From Lonicera japonica (Eukaryota > Streptophyta > Magnoliopsida > Dipsacales > Caprifoliaceae): 64,000 nt of DNA. Position numbers and translations under genes: made by a program. Position 1 is the stretch's first letter. The number at the start of each line of letters is the position of its first letter. The stretch covers positions 7,114,754 through 7,178,753 of the forward strand of contig CM038463.1 of NCBI GenBank assembly GCA_021464415.1. The letters are read 5' to 3'. This document shows, piece after piece, positions 46,945 through 59,267 of this stretch. A model generated the notes under the pieces. The model did not search any database and was not told the origin of the DNA. It was given only the letters and a program-made list of their open reading frames with translations.

Positions 46945-47175
46945 CTTAATTTGCTAAAAACTAGAAGTTTTTGGGCCAAATAGAAATGTTTAGGTAAAAT
47001 TAAAAAAGACAGAAACCTTCTGGCTCAAAACACAAGTTACATAAACTTTTGGGGGTCAAAATGTAAGTAATCGAAACCTTTTGAAACTTTATGGACCAAA
47101 ATGAAAAAAATAAAAACTTTTGGGGCCAAACTATAAATAATTGAAATTTCTAGGGTCAAACTGTAATTAATCAAA
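46945..47175. repeat. 30-bp tandem repeat, about seven units
   Basis: Units resemble AAACTTTTGGGG.CAAA then CTGTAATTAATCG, in the part of copia B where gag would lie. Confidence 0.7.
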
Positions 47176-47850
47176 ATTTTTGTACTATCGCCGTTAAAAT
47201 TAACGTTAATGGCTAATGCCGTTAACTTTAATTGTAATGGCTAACACCATTAGTTGGCGCTGTTATAGTTAACGAGACGTTGACGGCGCATGACGATGGA
47301 AGCCAAAAAGTTTAGGCCGCGCATGCGGAGGTTTTTGGAGACATAGCTGACGGCGTTAAGATCGTCTGGACTAGACGAATAAGCTGGTGCAAAATTTTTA
47401 ATGATCAAGATCCTATAGGTATGATCTGGACAATTGAAAAAGAGAGACTTGCTGAGGCACATGGAAGCGCATGACAAATCTAATCGGGATGATTCAAATG
47501 TCGGATTGCTCGTTTTAGAGAAAGGAGGCTTTTAGTATAGTATGGTGGTTGTTTGAAGGTTAGAAGAGGATAAACGAAGTAATAGAATAGTGTAGGATGA
47601 TAGGATTAACGACAGTCGTTAAAAAACGACGAAGTCGACTTAATAGATGAACCCTAACACGATAGGGATCTAAACCTCTGATACCAAGTCAATTATTATG
47701 AGTGTTTTAGAGAAAGAAATAACTTTATTGAACTGAATAATCAATTGATACATGAAGGTACTGTTTATAGGGTTATGTATAAGAAAAAACTATAGAAATA
47801 TAATATAACAAGAAAACCTAATTATTAAGGAAACCTAATTTATTGTAACA

Positions 47851-48275
47851 AATAGTGTGCATGTGGAATGGTGGAAGCTGGTCGATTTGGTTTAAAGGGC
47901 ATGTGCCTACGCCAAGCTGTTATTTTGTGGATGGCATGTAAAGGTAAAACGCTCACAAAAAACAAACCGAAAAGGCCGGGCTGTATTAATAAATGACCAA
48001 TGTGTGTTATGTGGCAATGGTACAGAGAACATTCAACATCTCTACTTCCAATGTGATTATTCTAAGTGCATATGGAGGATCATCATATCAAACAAAGAAA
48101 TAGCTAGCATTAACATGGGAAGATGAAGTTCACAATGTTATGAAGGAAAACAAATTAAGGAGATAGCTTTAATGCAAATTAAGTTCAAAAATCTCGATCA
48201 GTTCCGCTGCTGCTGTGTATTTTATTTGGCATGCATTAGAGAAACAACATGATCTTTAAAAATGTTCTACATAAC
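47851..48275 (+). pseudogene. LINE ORF2 relic, right part (zf-RVT)
   Basis: Frames with stops read WSIWFKGH, then ILWMACKGK, then CVLCGNGTENIQHLYFQCDY, the Cys/His zinc-binding zf-RVT domain, and further on AAAVYFIWHA. It continues the LINE of 42960-43283. Confidence 0.75.
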
Positions 48276-48789
48276 TGTTATGCTAAGATACCGCTAGAAC
48301 AAGCCTTAGCACAAGCGTAGGATCGACCAGATAGTTATGCGTACAATAATTAAAGAAACAAGCACCACTAATATTCAAGTAATACGAAAAATAAGAGATT
48401 AAAGAAAAAAATAACTAATCAAGCACGCAAGGTGGTATGAGCAAAACCGCCACTAACCCATCGGGTGATAGTTATTATTGATGAGACCAATTCCGAGTAT
48501 AACGCGCAAAGCAAACCCTAGTCGCCAATTAGAGCTTTCAATATTATCTCTCAAATATACTCTCTAATTTAGCTAGTAAACAACACAACACAACTCATGA
48601 ATAAAACCTATGAGAAAGTGTCTATTTATAGAGTATAAATCATATGGGTATAAGATTGCACAAAACCAAAACCTACTAGAAATTGGATAATACAAATCGA
48701 ACTAAAATTTAGATAATACAAAGCCAATTAAAAATTAGACAATATAAAATTTAATAAAAATATAATTTTTATACAGAGCCAAATCTTTA
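48276..48789 (-). repeat. Solo LTR of the copia C family
   Basis: It aligns along its full length with the LTRs at 52625-53115 and 58789-59262 (AAACAAGCACCACTAATAT, AACCGCCACTAA, CAAATATACTCTCTAAT, TACAGAG.CAAATCTT). Flanks are ATAAC and ATAAT, one mismatch in a 5-bp target duplication. No internal sequence is present, so it is a solo LTR at the LINE's 3' end. Confidence 0.82.
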
Positions 48790-49125
48790 ATAATTGCTTA
48801 ATATATAGATGGAATTAATTAATGAGAACATATATTATAGATGTGTCATGGAATTGGTGAGCTAAAAGGGATTATATATGGTAATTGGGCTTTCTGTAAG
48901 GAATGAGGCCTGTATGATCAAATCATTCTTGTATATTAGCTAGTAGGCCACTGGTGGAGTTATGCATGTGGTTTTGTATAGTTCTTTTTTCATGTCTTGA
49001 AAAAACAAATTTTACCAAAAAAAATAAAAATGCATACATATATATAGGGGTGTGTTTTTTCACTTCCCGGTTAAAAATTAACATGCTATATCTGTAATTA
49101 TTAAACCATTTTGCCTCTAAAAATG
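48790..49125. other. Intergenic, no gene seen
   Basis: No feature recognised. Confidence 0.5.
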
Positions 49126-50252
49126 TTTTAGTTAAGAACACCTAAAAATACTAGCTACTATCTAGCGAGGATTAGTTGAAATCCTTCTTGAGAATAATTG
49201 ATCGACATGGAAATTAAGTTATTTTTTTTTTTAGAAATGAGGTAAAAGGTCTTGCGTGACAATGTTTTTTGAGAAAAAAAAATCAACGAATAATATATTT
49301 TAGAAATAAGGGCCTAGATATCGTTATCATTTTAAAATAAGTTAGGGCTTGTTTATCAATTGTGTTTTAAAATTAATAAGGGCTTTGACCGAGTACAAAC
49401 TTAACTTTGTAATAAAAAAAATGCAAATTTGTTTTGCATGTTGTGTTTATATTTTTTAACAAGTAAATTCTTATGTTTTATTGATGAAACTTGAAAACAA
49501 CGTCAAACAAACACAAATACATAGTAATGTTTTAGAAAATAATGAGTGCAAACTTAATTTTGCATAACTCCGAAAAATTATTATTTGCATTTTATTAATA
49601 AATAGGTTTTGAATATGTAATTTATTAAAATTATTTTAAAGTACTGTCAATTAAACACTTATTTATAACAATACGTTAAAAAAACATGTTATGCAAACTT
49701 GATTTTATATGATTATATAAAAAAATACAATTTAAAATTTTACTACAAAGTTAATTTTGCACTTTTTTTAGAATTTGATCAAATATAGACCGATAATTTA
49801 CAAAAATATTATTTCCTGATTATTTTACAAAAAAAATAAAAAATTTAAACAAGTTTTATTTTTCAATATCCCGTTTTCTTTTTGTACAACGGATCCATTA
49901 TTACCATTTCCTAATGCATGGATCCTTAATTAGAAATCACAAACTTAGCGAATTGAAACATCTATTATGTTGTCCATTATATATATTTGGTAGTAGTTTA
50001 CCTTTTATAACATTATAATTATATCGGTTAGTTGAATGCTCCAGAAAGTTGCTGGTCTTTTTAATGAATGCACATTAATAAATGAGCAGTTGCGCATATA
50101 TATAGACCAGTCCACTAATTATTGTCAATTTGATTTGGTTCGTTTGGTTTCAAGAGAATTGTGCCATGCTAATTAAAATGCGTTTTTGCCTATAAAAGGG
50201 AATCTTTTCCAACCAAAATATAAAATAATAATTCGATACACCGTCCCTAAAG
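49126..50252 (+). repeat. Duplicated segment, copy 2
   Basis: Partner of 37791-38572 in the same orientation, longer because of AT-rich extra sequence at about 49210-49860. It ends with TATAAAAGGGAATCT (50191) and TCCCTAAAG. No coding sequence follows. Confidence 0.72.
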
Positions 50253-50899
50253 TTTTATTAATTACTACACAATGGATGATAATTAATTTAAATATTAGGG
50301 GACTAATTAAGTTCTCTTTACCCGGCCAATTAAAGAATCAATATTTGAGCACTAGATTAAGTGATGCAGAACGGGTCAAGGCAATTCTAATTTTAATTTT
50401 ATTATTTTAGGGGTAATAATTATCTTATTTTAATTATTAGAGATTTAGTAAGTTTAAGAATATTAAGTTTCGGTATATTCTTATTTTAGCTACTTTAGGT
50501 TTTTCTTATTTTAAGGATTTATTTGGAGTAACCTCCAAGCAGTCCTGATTATTTATGATATGTCTAGAATTCTAGTAGTATAATATAATAATCAGTATTT
50601 TTATCAATAATATAGTAATTATTTGAGATTTTTTTTATCTTTTCTTGTTAATTCAAGAGACAAGTTAAAGACGATTCGCTTATTCTTTTAATCTGCATTT
50701 CCATCCTGCATCATTAAGGGTAATAATATTAGAATTCTACAATAAGTACTATAACACTCTAATGTCCTAAGAATTCATATAAAGTATAACCATTTTTTTT
50801 GGAGAGTTAAAATACTTTTATAAAGTACTAGTATCAGTACCCTAGATAAATTACTAATTTTGTTAATTGTGGCAAGTTGATCCGGTTGTGAAAGAACAT
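50253..50899. other. Intergenic, no gene seen
   Basis: AT-rich, no feature recognised. Confidence 0.5.
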
Positions 50900-50902
50900 T
50901 AA

Positions 50903-51429
50903 GGGTGCGTTTGATTGGCCATATTTTTCATGAAAAATATACTTTTTCCACCCAAGTTGTCACTTTTGTGCTCTTTGATTGCCAAAATTTTTCTGGCAGT
51001 CAAACTCTTACTTTTAGCACTCTTCATGTACTTTTTCATGTAAACAAGAAAAATATTTTCTTGGGGGGGGGGCTTGTATTTATTTTCCAAGCAATTGCAC
51101 ATTTTTCGAGACAAAATTTTAACCATTTTCTACATTAAAAATGTTATAACTTAAACTACAAAATTTAATAAAAATTTAATATTTAAAATCTACTAATCAA
51201 GATCAATTAAACAATATCCATCATGACTATAAAATTATGTAAAAAAAAATACCCATAATTTTTTCTACATTAAAAATGCCATAATACAACTAATATTTTT
51301 CGGGTAGAAAATTAAAGCAAACAAACACATTTAATTGACATTTTTCATGCAACTCAATTCTAGGCAATTTAATTGCATGGAACTTATTTTCTTTTCATGT
51401 AAATTACATGCTTGCAATCAAATGCACCA
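50903..51429. mobile_element. Harbinger-type MITE 1 of 3
   Basis: 527 bp. Ends GGGTGCGTTTGATTG and, inverted, TGGTGCATTTGATTG. Bounded by TAA at 50900-50902 and 51430-51432. A run of nine G lies at about 51064. Confidence 0.75.
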
Positions 51430-51432
51430 TAA

Positions 51433-51789
51433 GTGCTTGTTTGGTTGAAATTAAAAAACTTATCTTTTAGATAAGTTTTTTAAAAGTGTGAAAATAGGTT
51501 GAAAAATGAATTTAATTTTTGTTGGAGTTTTTTTCAACTAATTCAAAAAAAAACTCAGGAAAACAATTCAAAAAATAGTCACAATGGATTTCATTTTATA
51601 AATCTTGATGAGTAGGTTTCAAATATATTTTTTTTATCTAATTACAATTTTTGTATTTAAAGTTATAGTGCTTTAAAAATTTTATGAGAGAGAAAATAAA
51701 GTGAAGTAAATTTTGGGAAGTGTGAAGTAAAGTTGACTTTTTGTTAAAAATTTTAAAAACTTGATTTTAAATTTCAACCAAACACTACC
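51433..51789. mobile_element. Harbinger-type MITE 2 of 3
   Basis: 357 bp. Ends GTGCTTGTTTGGTTGAAAT and, inverted, GGTAGTGTTTGGTTGAAAT. Bounded by the TAA shared with MITE 1 and by TAA at 51790-51792. Confidence 0.75.
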
Positions 51790-51792
51790 TAA

Positions 51793-52092
51793 GGCCTCGT
51801 AAGGGAAATTAATTCTCTTATCTTTCTCATGAAGCTAGGTGAAAAACTAAATTTTCTGTCAAAATTTCTTTTTTGTGTTCAGTAAAATATGGAATGTATT
51901 TAAGTAAGAGTATTGCTATCTAAAAATTTTATAATAAATGTTTATAAATCACATGAAAAAATTAATCTCATGAGCGTTGAGATGAATAATTTTACCTCAT
52001 ACTTTTTCTTTTGTTAAAAAATTATTTTCGAAATTTGTACTTACTAAACAATGAATTTTTTGAATTTAAAAATTTGTGAACTAAACGATATT
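51793..52092. mobile_element. Harbinger-type MITE 3 of 3, diverged copy of the 7095 family
   Basis: It starts GGCCTCGTAAGGGAAATTAA and aligns with 7095-7420 throughout (TTTTATAATAAATG, AATCACATG.AAAA, CCGAAATTTGT or TCGAAATTTGT, TTGTGAACTAAACGA), with a small deletion in the left TIR. TAA follows at 52093-52095. Confidence 0.8.
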
Positions 52093-52619
52093 TAAGTGTA
52101 GTGTTGAAAAAGAATGAGTCAACATCTCAACTCTCAAGTCGATTTAAAGGCCTTGTTAAGAGTAGGGATCGATTCATGCACCATTCGGAACCGGTGGCCC
52201 CATTGATTGTGTAGTCTTGCTCTCTTCGTATTAAATCAGTGGTTTCACTTTTATATTTTTTAAATATATCAATCAATTATGAGTCTTGTTTTTGTTTGTT
52301 CTGACTTTATAAATAACTCATATAACTAAAAAGTAAATTGTATCTTTAATAATTTATTAAATTAAAATTAATATTTTCCAAAAATTAATGTACTATGCGC
52401 TTATTAATTAAACCAAAATTTTGAATGGTCACATAATTCAATTCAAAGTCTAACTAGTTAACAATATATATAGTTTTTGTATTTCGTTCCTTCAAATGGA
52501 TATTTTTGTTTCCATTAATCTAAGTACATATACATAAAATTATTAGAAGGTATCATATGTCTATGTTAATACACTAGAAACTTTTATGTTTTTTTCTGAA
52601 CAAAGGTTGACCCCATGCA
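52093..52619. other. Intergenic, no gene seen
   Basis: No feature recognised. Confidence 0.5.
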
Positions 52620-52968
52620 TTTGCTGTTGTACTAAGACACTATTAGAACAAATCTTTATAAAATTGTAAAACCGATCAAATAATTATATGTATAATAATT
52701 AAATAAACAAGCACCACTAATATCTAAGTAATACAAAAAACAAGAGATAAAAAATAAAACAACTAACCAAGTACACAAGCAATTAGGTAGTTTAGCGAAA
52801 CCGCCACTAATCAACCAGATAATAGCAATTGATAAAGATCAATTCCAAGTATAACTGCAAAGCAAACCTTAGTCGCCAATTAAAGTGCTAAATTTTATCT
52901 CTTAAATATACTCTCTAATCTAGTTAGAAAAAATAATTCAATATCATTCAAATAAAAACCTATGATAA

Positions 52969-54366
52969 GGGTTATATTCATAGAGAATTAATCCAGTGAG
53001 TTTTGGATTGCACAAAGCCAAAACCTATTAGGACTTGGATAGTACAAAACCAAGAAAAAACTTGATGATATAAATCTAATTTGAAAATTGATTCTTATAC
53101 AGAGTCAAATCTTCAATTCTCAACCTTGGCGATATTCCACAAGAGCCCAATCCACTATATCATAATCAATTTATCGAATAAGACCTTATCAACCTTGTAG
53201 GTCCCTTAGGACCACTGCCCTTCGAATGATATTGACCAAAGTCAAGCAATGCCAACGGGACAATCTTTATAACACTGTTTTTAACAATTTTTCAGATGAA
53301 GTGATATAAGACATCAATATGCTTTGTTCTTTCATGATAAACTTGATTTTTCACCAAGTGAATTGCGCTGTGACTGTCACAATTCACCACCATTTTTTCG
53401 CCTTCAAATTAAGATCACCAACTAAATTATGGAGCCAAACAACCTCCTTGACTTCTTCCATTATCGTAATATATTTCGCCTTTGTAGTAGACAACACTAT
53501 CACATTTTGAATCATTGACTTCCAACTCAATGGTCTGCTACCCAATGTAAACACATAACGCGCAATTGATCTTGCTTATCTAGGTTGTCGGCGTAGTCCC
53601 AATCCACAAAATCTTCAATAGTTAATGTTTTGAATTTAGGTTTTATTCATAGAAATAAATCCAATGGGTTTTGGATTGCATAAAGTCAAAACAAACTAGG
53701 AATTGGATAGCACAAAGCCTACAACGAAATTGATAATATAAAACCAACATGGAAAATAATTCTTATATAAAGCCAAATATTAAATTCTCAACTTTGGCGA
53801 TGTTTCACAAGACCTCAATCGACTCTGCCATGATCAATTTATTGAATACGACCTTATTACCTTGTAGGTCCCTTAGGAACATTACCCTTAAAGGTTATTG
53901 GCCAAAGTCGAGCAATGTTCAAACTTGGCCAACGAGATAATCTTTATCAACATAATTGTCGAATTATCATTGGTGCCTATCCTAACCAGATTTAAAATAT
54001 CATTTTCAACAATTTTTTTGATGAAGTGATATTGGACATTAATATGCTTCGTTCTTTCATGATGAACTTGATTATTCGCTAAATGAATTAGCTGTGATTG
54101 TCACAATTCACAACTATTTTTTTCGCCTTCAAACTGAAATCACCAACTAAACCATGGATCCAAATAGCCTTATTGATTTTTTTCGTTATCGCAATATATT
54201 CTTCCTTTATGGTAGACAACATTATCATATTTTGAATCATTGACTTCCAACTCAACGGTCCACTACCCAGTGTAAACGCATATCCTGTAGTTGATCTTCA
54301 CTTATCTAGGTTATTGGCATAGTCTGAATGCACAAAACCTTCGATAATTGACCTTTCGAATTTTGA
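52969..54366 (-). repeat. Tandem duplication of LTR end plus RNase H in copia C
   Basis: 52969-53637 and 53638-54366 align from within the LTR through the RNase H region: GGTTTTGGATTGCA, CTCAAC.TTGGCGAT, CTTGTAGGTCCCTTAGGA, GATGAAGTGATAT, TCTTTCATGAT.AACTTGAT and CTTATCTAGGTT occur once in each unit. Confidence 0.85.
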
Positions 54367-54587
54367 AATACCAACCTATCGTCAATCGTACCCCGCAGAT
54401 ACCGTAAAACCCACTTAACGGCTTGCCAATGCAATTTTTTTGAGTTTCCCATATACCTGATAACAATGCTCACGGCTTGAGTAATATTCGGTAAAGTACA
54501 TACCATGGCATACATCAAACTCTTAACCGCATTTGCATAAGGAACTTTAGCTATGTATTCAACCTCTTTCTTAAAGCTAAGAGCCAT
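54306..54587 (-). pseudogene. copia C RT/RNase H junction relic
   Basis: VPYANAVKSLMYAMVCTLPN, followed by WQAVKWVLRYLRGTIDDRLVF, is the standard copia stretch between reverse transcriptase and RNase H. The frame enters the duplicated RNase H region and is lost. Confidence 0.82.
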
Positions 54588-54979
54588 CGTTAACCGATAG
54601 TTTGAAATAAAGTGCTAATGAGACATTTATCGACTTTGAGTTTTTCATTTTGAATTTTACTTTTCTGTTGGCAGAAATCCTTGAAAGGATCATAAGTATA
54701 CTCGCTGCTGTTATTTGACCTAAGTACTTTAATTTTCCTACGAATCTAGTTCTTAACCATTGCCTTCCAGTTTAAGAACATATTATAGGCCTAGTCCTTA
54801 TACTTCATGGGATAAATCCAAATCTTTCTCAAGTGATTCAACAAAGGTCATAAAGTAATGATTTACACCAAAGATTAACTATTTGTTGGTCTTTAAACGT
54901 CCGTGTGCACACAATCAAGCCCTCTTTTCGTGCAATGTACCATTGCCTGAAATTTTACCCGAGTCTATTTCACAAGCAC

Positions 54980-57310
54980 TTATTAAGCCAAAATATTGCA
55001 TTTTTATATGTATTTAGGTGGCTTAATATGCATGAATTTGATTTTAATTATCTTAAATTGTTAAAAATTGAGTTTTAATCATGAAATAGGATAATATATT
55101 TGTTTCTAGTGTATTTTAGCCTTTTTGCAGGTTAAAAATGAACAAGAACGAAACCAGAAGCAAGTTCTCCCAAAGTTAGACATTGCCGGTCAAATTCGGA
55201 GCTGAATTAAGTTCAAGAAGTGAACCGAAAGCAATTCCGAAACTCAATCATGAAGGGAGTAGATGGAATAGACTAAGAGAAGCCAAAAAATCATCCTAAG
55301 CGAAGAAAAAGTCATTTAAATCAATTCGGAAAATTTTCGGATGAAGAAAAGATCCATCGCGCGCAACGTCTCTGTTTCAACGATTTCTGGTATTTATCCG
55401 TGCAAAATTTGAAGAAAACTCCAGAGACAAAAGTTGTAGAGCTCTGAGTTAGCTACGCGTGGGAGAAAACCTTGCGTCAATCGGAGTTCGGAGTACAAAG
55501 TTATGACTGAAATATGAACAGTACGCCGGAAGAGCAGATTCTAGCGCGAATGAATAAAACAATTGAAGATACAAGAAATTATTGAAACTGGGCCTAGCCC
55601 AGATGGTTTGAGTGAAAAGTTTCTTCCTTGTTGTCTCGGATTCAGGTCCCATGAGCTGCAATATATTTTTGATCAATTTTCAAGTCCCAAATTAAGCAAA
55701 GCCCATGACTTATTGGCACACTTAATTAAATTAATTTTATTATATATATCTATCATCAAAATCAATCATGATCGTCACGCAGCAACAGGAGCCGAGCAGC
55801 CACACGCAGCCCTAGCCGTCCTTTTTTTTCTTCATTCTTTTTCTCTCTCTCCATTCTTTTCTTCTTTCTTCCTTTAATTATTTTTCATTTACAACATTAA
55901 AACTTCATTTGTGTTGCTTTCATTATTTTTCTTTGGTGTTAATTCAAAGTTAAAGACGAAAGGTTTGAGTTCATTATTGAAGATTAATTTCAGAATTTAA
56001 TTATTGCTCTACGCGCGTACTTCAATTCCAAATTTTTTTTTATTTTATTTACTGCTTTATTAATTCTTATTATAAATTTTGCATGCTTATTATTTTATTT
56101 AGACTTCAATGTATAAATTTTTATGCGCTGTTTTATTTAATTAATTTATTGAGTATGAATTTATTAGATATGTTTGGCTAGTTCATTAGTTAGAGATCCG
56201 TAAGGAATGGGTATGCCGACGCGGTAATTTTTAGGACCCGAATTCAATTTTAATTAATTTTTCATTGGTTAATAGGTCATTATAAATCTGATTTTTATTA
56301 AATTATTATCCTAGTATACTAATAACCTATTTTTATAATAAATTTAATAAAATCTTTTCGACAAAAGAACCAAACTAGTTTGAATCTTTGTTTTTGCGCA
56401 AAATCCTAACCAGTCGAGTTAGGGAACGGTCTATACTCTTTAAATTAATTAGTTATGTATCTTTTTAATTTTAAACTAGAGCGCGCTATTTTCAGTAGTA
56501 TTTTTAATCCTTACTTTTTGATACCGAAATTGCCAATTTTATGTTTTCACCGCCCGTTTTAGTTCAAATTTTATTTTAATCATGTTTTAACCTATTTGAA
56601 TTAAATTGTAGTAATTACTTAATATTTCTAAACTCACTTTTAATAAAAGATTTTGTAGTGTCAAGCACTACTTCACTTTAATAAACAAGTGTTTTCGATA
56701 AAATTAAGTAATATGAATTGATTTCATAATTAGTATTGGTACGTATAGCTCATGTCACGCATAAATTATTGCGAAAAATACATGTTTATGAGATTAATTA
56801 GCTCGTAGATAGTAGGCTGATTTTTAAAAGAAAATTAATTAGAAAAGGATTCCCAGTCCACCGAATTGCCCGTTGTGTTGCCCGAAACTTATGGATACCC
56901 CTAACACTTTTTATTCTTAATTTTAATTAAAGTCTTTCATGAGTTTAATTAATTTAGTATACTGTTTTTATTATTTATTTTATTTAGCTTTATTATAGGT
57001 TCTTGTTATGTTAGTTTTGTTTCCTTTAGCATAGTAATGTTTCGTTACCTTTAGGTTTAGTTTAATTTGCATGTTTTATTTAGTTATATTGTCTTTAGTT
57101 AGTTTAGTTATTAATTCTCATTCTCATTCCATTCCCTCCATGCATATTTCATCTTTTCTTTATTTTTTTTCCTCTTCCTCTTGAAAGAAATTTTCCTAAG
57201 TCAAAAAACTACCCTCCCCCTCGTGGATCGACCTCGGACTTACCGAGTTTTTATTATTTGACCGACCACCTACACTTGGGTGTAATAACTTCTCACTTTT
57301 TTAGCGTAGT
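54980..57310. mobile_element. Insertion inside copia C, class unresolved
   Basis: CAAGCAC occurs at both edges (54973-54979 and 57311-57317). The copia integrase reading (SYKLKFC..HYVL on one side, TRVKFQAMVHCTKRG then HTDV on the other) continues across once a copy is ignored, proving an insertion. The 2331-bp interior is non-coding. It includes a pyrimidine-rich run at 55827-55875 and the motif GGATCGACCTCGGACTTACC at 57225, found in plant LTR-element DNA as I recall it. No LTR pair was seen. Confidence 0.7.
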
Positions 57311-57781
57311 CAAGCACATAATGCTAACAAAACTTTAGTTTATAGCTATTTACACCCACAAGTAACTCTTGCTTAGTCAACACCATTATAGCCGTCTCCC
57401 TAGCATGACTCAACCGTATATGCCACAATCTAGTCGTGTCAATCTCTTCAGTCGTAATCGAATTAAACTTAGTCACTGTACATCCTTGAAGAAAATAGAG
57501 AGTACAATTATTTTTTCCTCATATCACGACTATAGCCCTATAGAAAATGTTCAAGTTTGCATTCTCGAGTATTACACGACGCCAATTAGAATTAAGAGCC
57601 CCTAAATAGATAAAATTCTTTTTCAAATTCGGAACATACCGGACATCATCAAGAGTATGTACCACCTCTTCATACATCTTTATCCGAATCGTACCAATCT
57701 ATATAGTTTTACACTCGTGGTCGTTACCCATTAAAATCTTGCCCTGTTAACCTCAATAAGGGTATGGAACAATTTCTAATT

Positions 57782-57970
57782 TTAGCACATATGATACAAG
57801 CTGCCGCTGTCCAAGATCCACACTCTCGAAGAGCTAACCCGCAGAGTCACAACCAACACACTCTTAAAGTTCTCCCATTTCAATGTCAATGCCGTTATCG
57901 CATTCGCGTTCTCTAGTGCATTTTTATTCTCTCCACCATCATTGTTTCTATTTGGATACTCCCAATTCAT
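57782..57970 (-). pseudogene. copia C protease relic
   Basis: It ends VWILDSGSLYHMC, the protease active site with Asp-Ser-Gly and the His-Met-Cys/Thr that follows in copia elements. The adjacent downstream frames to 57330 read pre-integrase sequence with stops ([19 protein letters not shown]). Confidence 0.82.
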
Positions 57971-58178
57971 GTGTCCATTTTACTTTTGTTAGTTGGTCCC
58001 TGATATTTTGACTGTGACCTTTCCCGATTTTCTTATTTCTTCTCGTCGCTTTTCCCTTAAGTGAATAGCGTATCTAAGTTAGATTCTCCTATCTCCTTCA
58101 AACATTCTTCATCAACCAAGATGGCCAATGACAATAAAGCGAATGTCACATTTTTCTTTTTATGTATAAGTTTGGTGG

Positions 58179-58439
58179 TTAATCATAAAATTTTATGAGC
58201 GAATTAAAAAGTAAAATCACCTTATCCTTATTATTAGTCCTAGCATTCAAGCCCTGCAAATCTGAAATTATTTTGTTGAACCCGTCGAGATGATCATTCA
58301 TGGATGTACCCCTCAAAAATTCATACGGGAATAACTTTTTCTTGAAGTATAAACGATTCTCGATGCTATTCATCATGTACTGATTCTCAAGTTTCTTCCA
58401 AATCACTGATACGGATGTTTCATGCATCACATAGTACAT
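58179..58439 (-). pseudogene. copia C gag relic
   Basis: VIWKKLENQYMMNSIENRLY, a KKKLFPYEF motif and DHLDGFNKIISDLQGL match the UBN2-type gag of copia elements. Only 86 residues remain open. Confidence 0.82.
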
Positions 58440-59267
58440 CGCATTCGGAGCAAAGTGTAAACGAATTGTACCACATGCCTACTTATTGTACTCAACCTAA
58501 TTTGCGTCAGACCACTCATCGAGTTTAACTTTATTCTTCAACAACACTTTTTGCTAACCCTGTTGGATAAGGATACCGAACATCTGGCACTGCCATATCA
58601 CAAAATTCATCTTCTTCCCGTCAAACATCTCTGTATCGAATTTAACTATGACCGTCGCTTTAGGAGCAATCACTCCCTTTAAAAGTGACTTATCCGCTGC
58701 TTTGTTACCCACCTCCGAAGTATTGGTAGTGAAAATATCTAATTATGACACAATTATCCCAAAAATAAACATCGCTCTAATACTAAATTGTTGTGCTAAA
58801 TATCGCACAAGCGTAAGACTGTCTGGACAATTTTGCATAAATAATTAAATAAATAAGCATTTGTAATATCCAAGAAATACGAAAAATAAGAGATTAAAGA
58901 AGAAAGAAACCAACCAAGCATGCAAGTAATTACATGGTATCGGCAAAATCGTTATTAATTTATCGGGTGTAACTATTATTGATAAAGATCAATTTTGAGT
59001 ACAATCGCCAAGCAAACCCTAACAGCAAATTAGAGCGCTCAATATTGTCTCTCAAATATACTCTCTAATCTAGCTATAAAATAATACAATATCGTTCAAA
59101 TACAAACCTATGATAATGGTTATATTTATTGATGATAAATCCAATAGGTTTAGGATTGCATAAGGTTAAAACCAACTAAAAATTGGACAATACAAAGCCA
59201 CAAGAAAATTTATAAGATAAGACCAACTAGAAGAATAATTCCTATACAGAGCCAAATCTTCATTTGC

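Larger units (their letters stand above)
43284..47850 (-). mobile_element. Degenerate Ty1/copia retrotransposon (copia B)
   Basis: Short LTRs at about 43284-43456 and 47693-47850 share TATGAGTGTTTTAGAGA..GAA, ATTGATACATGA, TATAGGGTTAT and AACAAGAAAACCTAATTA. The primer site (minus strand TGGTATCAGAGG) is at 47675-47686, and the tract CACAGAAGTTGG follows the left LTR at 43457. Pol relics are in order integrase, reverse transcriptase, RNase H. No gag was found; its place holds short tandem repeats. The element splits a LINE. Target duplication is uncertain (AATAT/AATAG). Confidence 0.85.
52625..59262 (-). mobile_element. Degenerate Ty1/copia retrotransposon (copia C)
   Basis: LTRs are 491 bp (52625-53115) and 474 bp (58789-59262), both starting TGTTGT on the plus strand and ending CTTCA. 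The target duplication TTTGC is perfect (52620-52624, 59263-59267). A degenerate primer site (minus strand TAGTATTAGAGC) adjoins the right LTR. Minus-strand relics of gag, protease, integrase and RNase H are present. It contains a tandem duplication at its 3' end and a 2.3-kb insertion in integrase. Heavy decay shows it is old. Confidence 0.9.
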
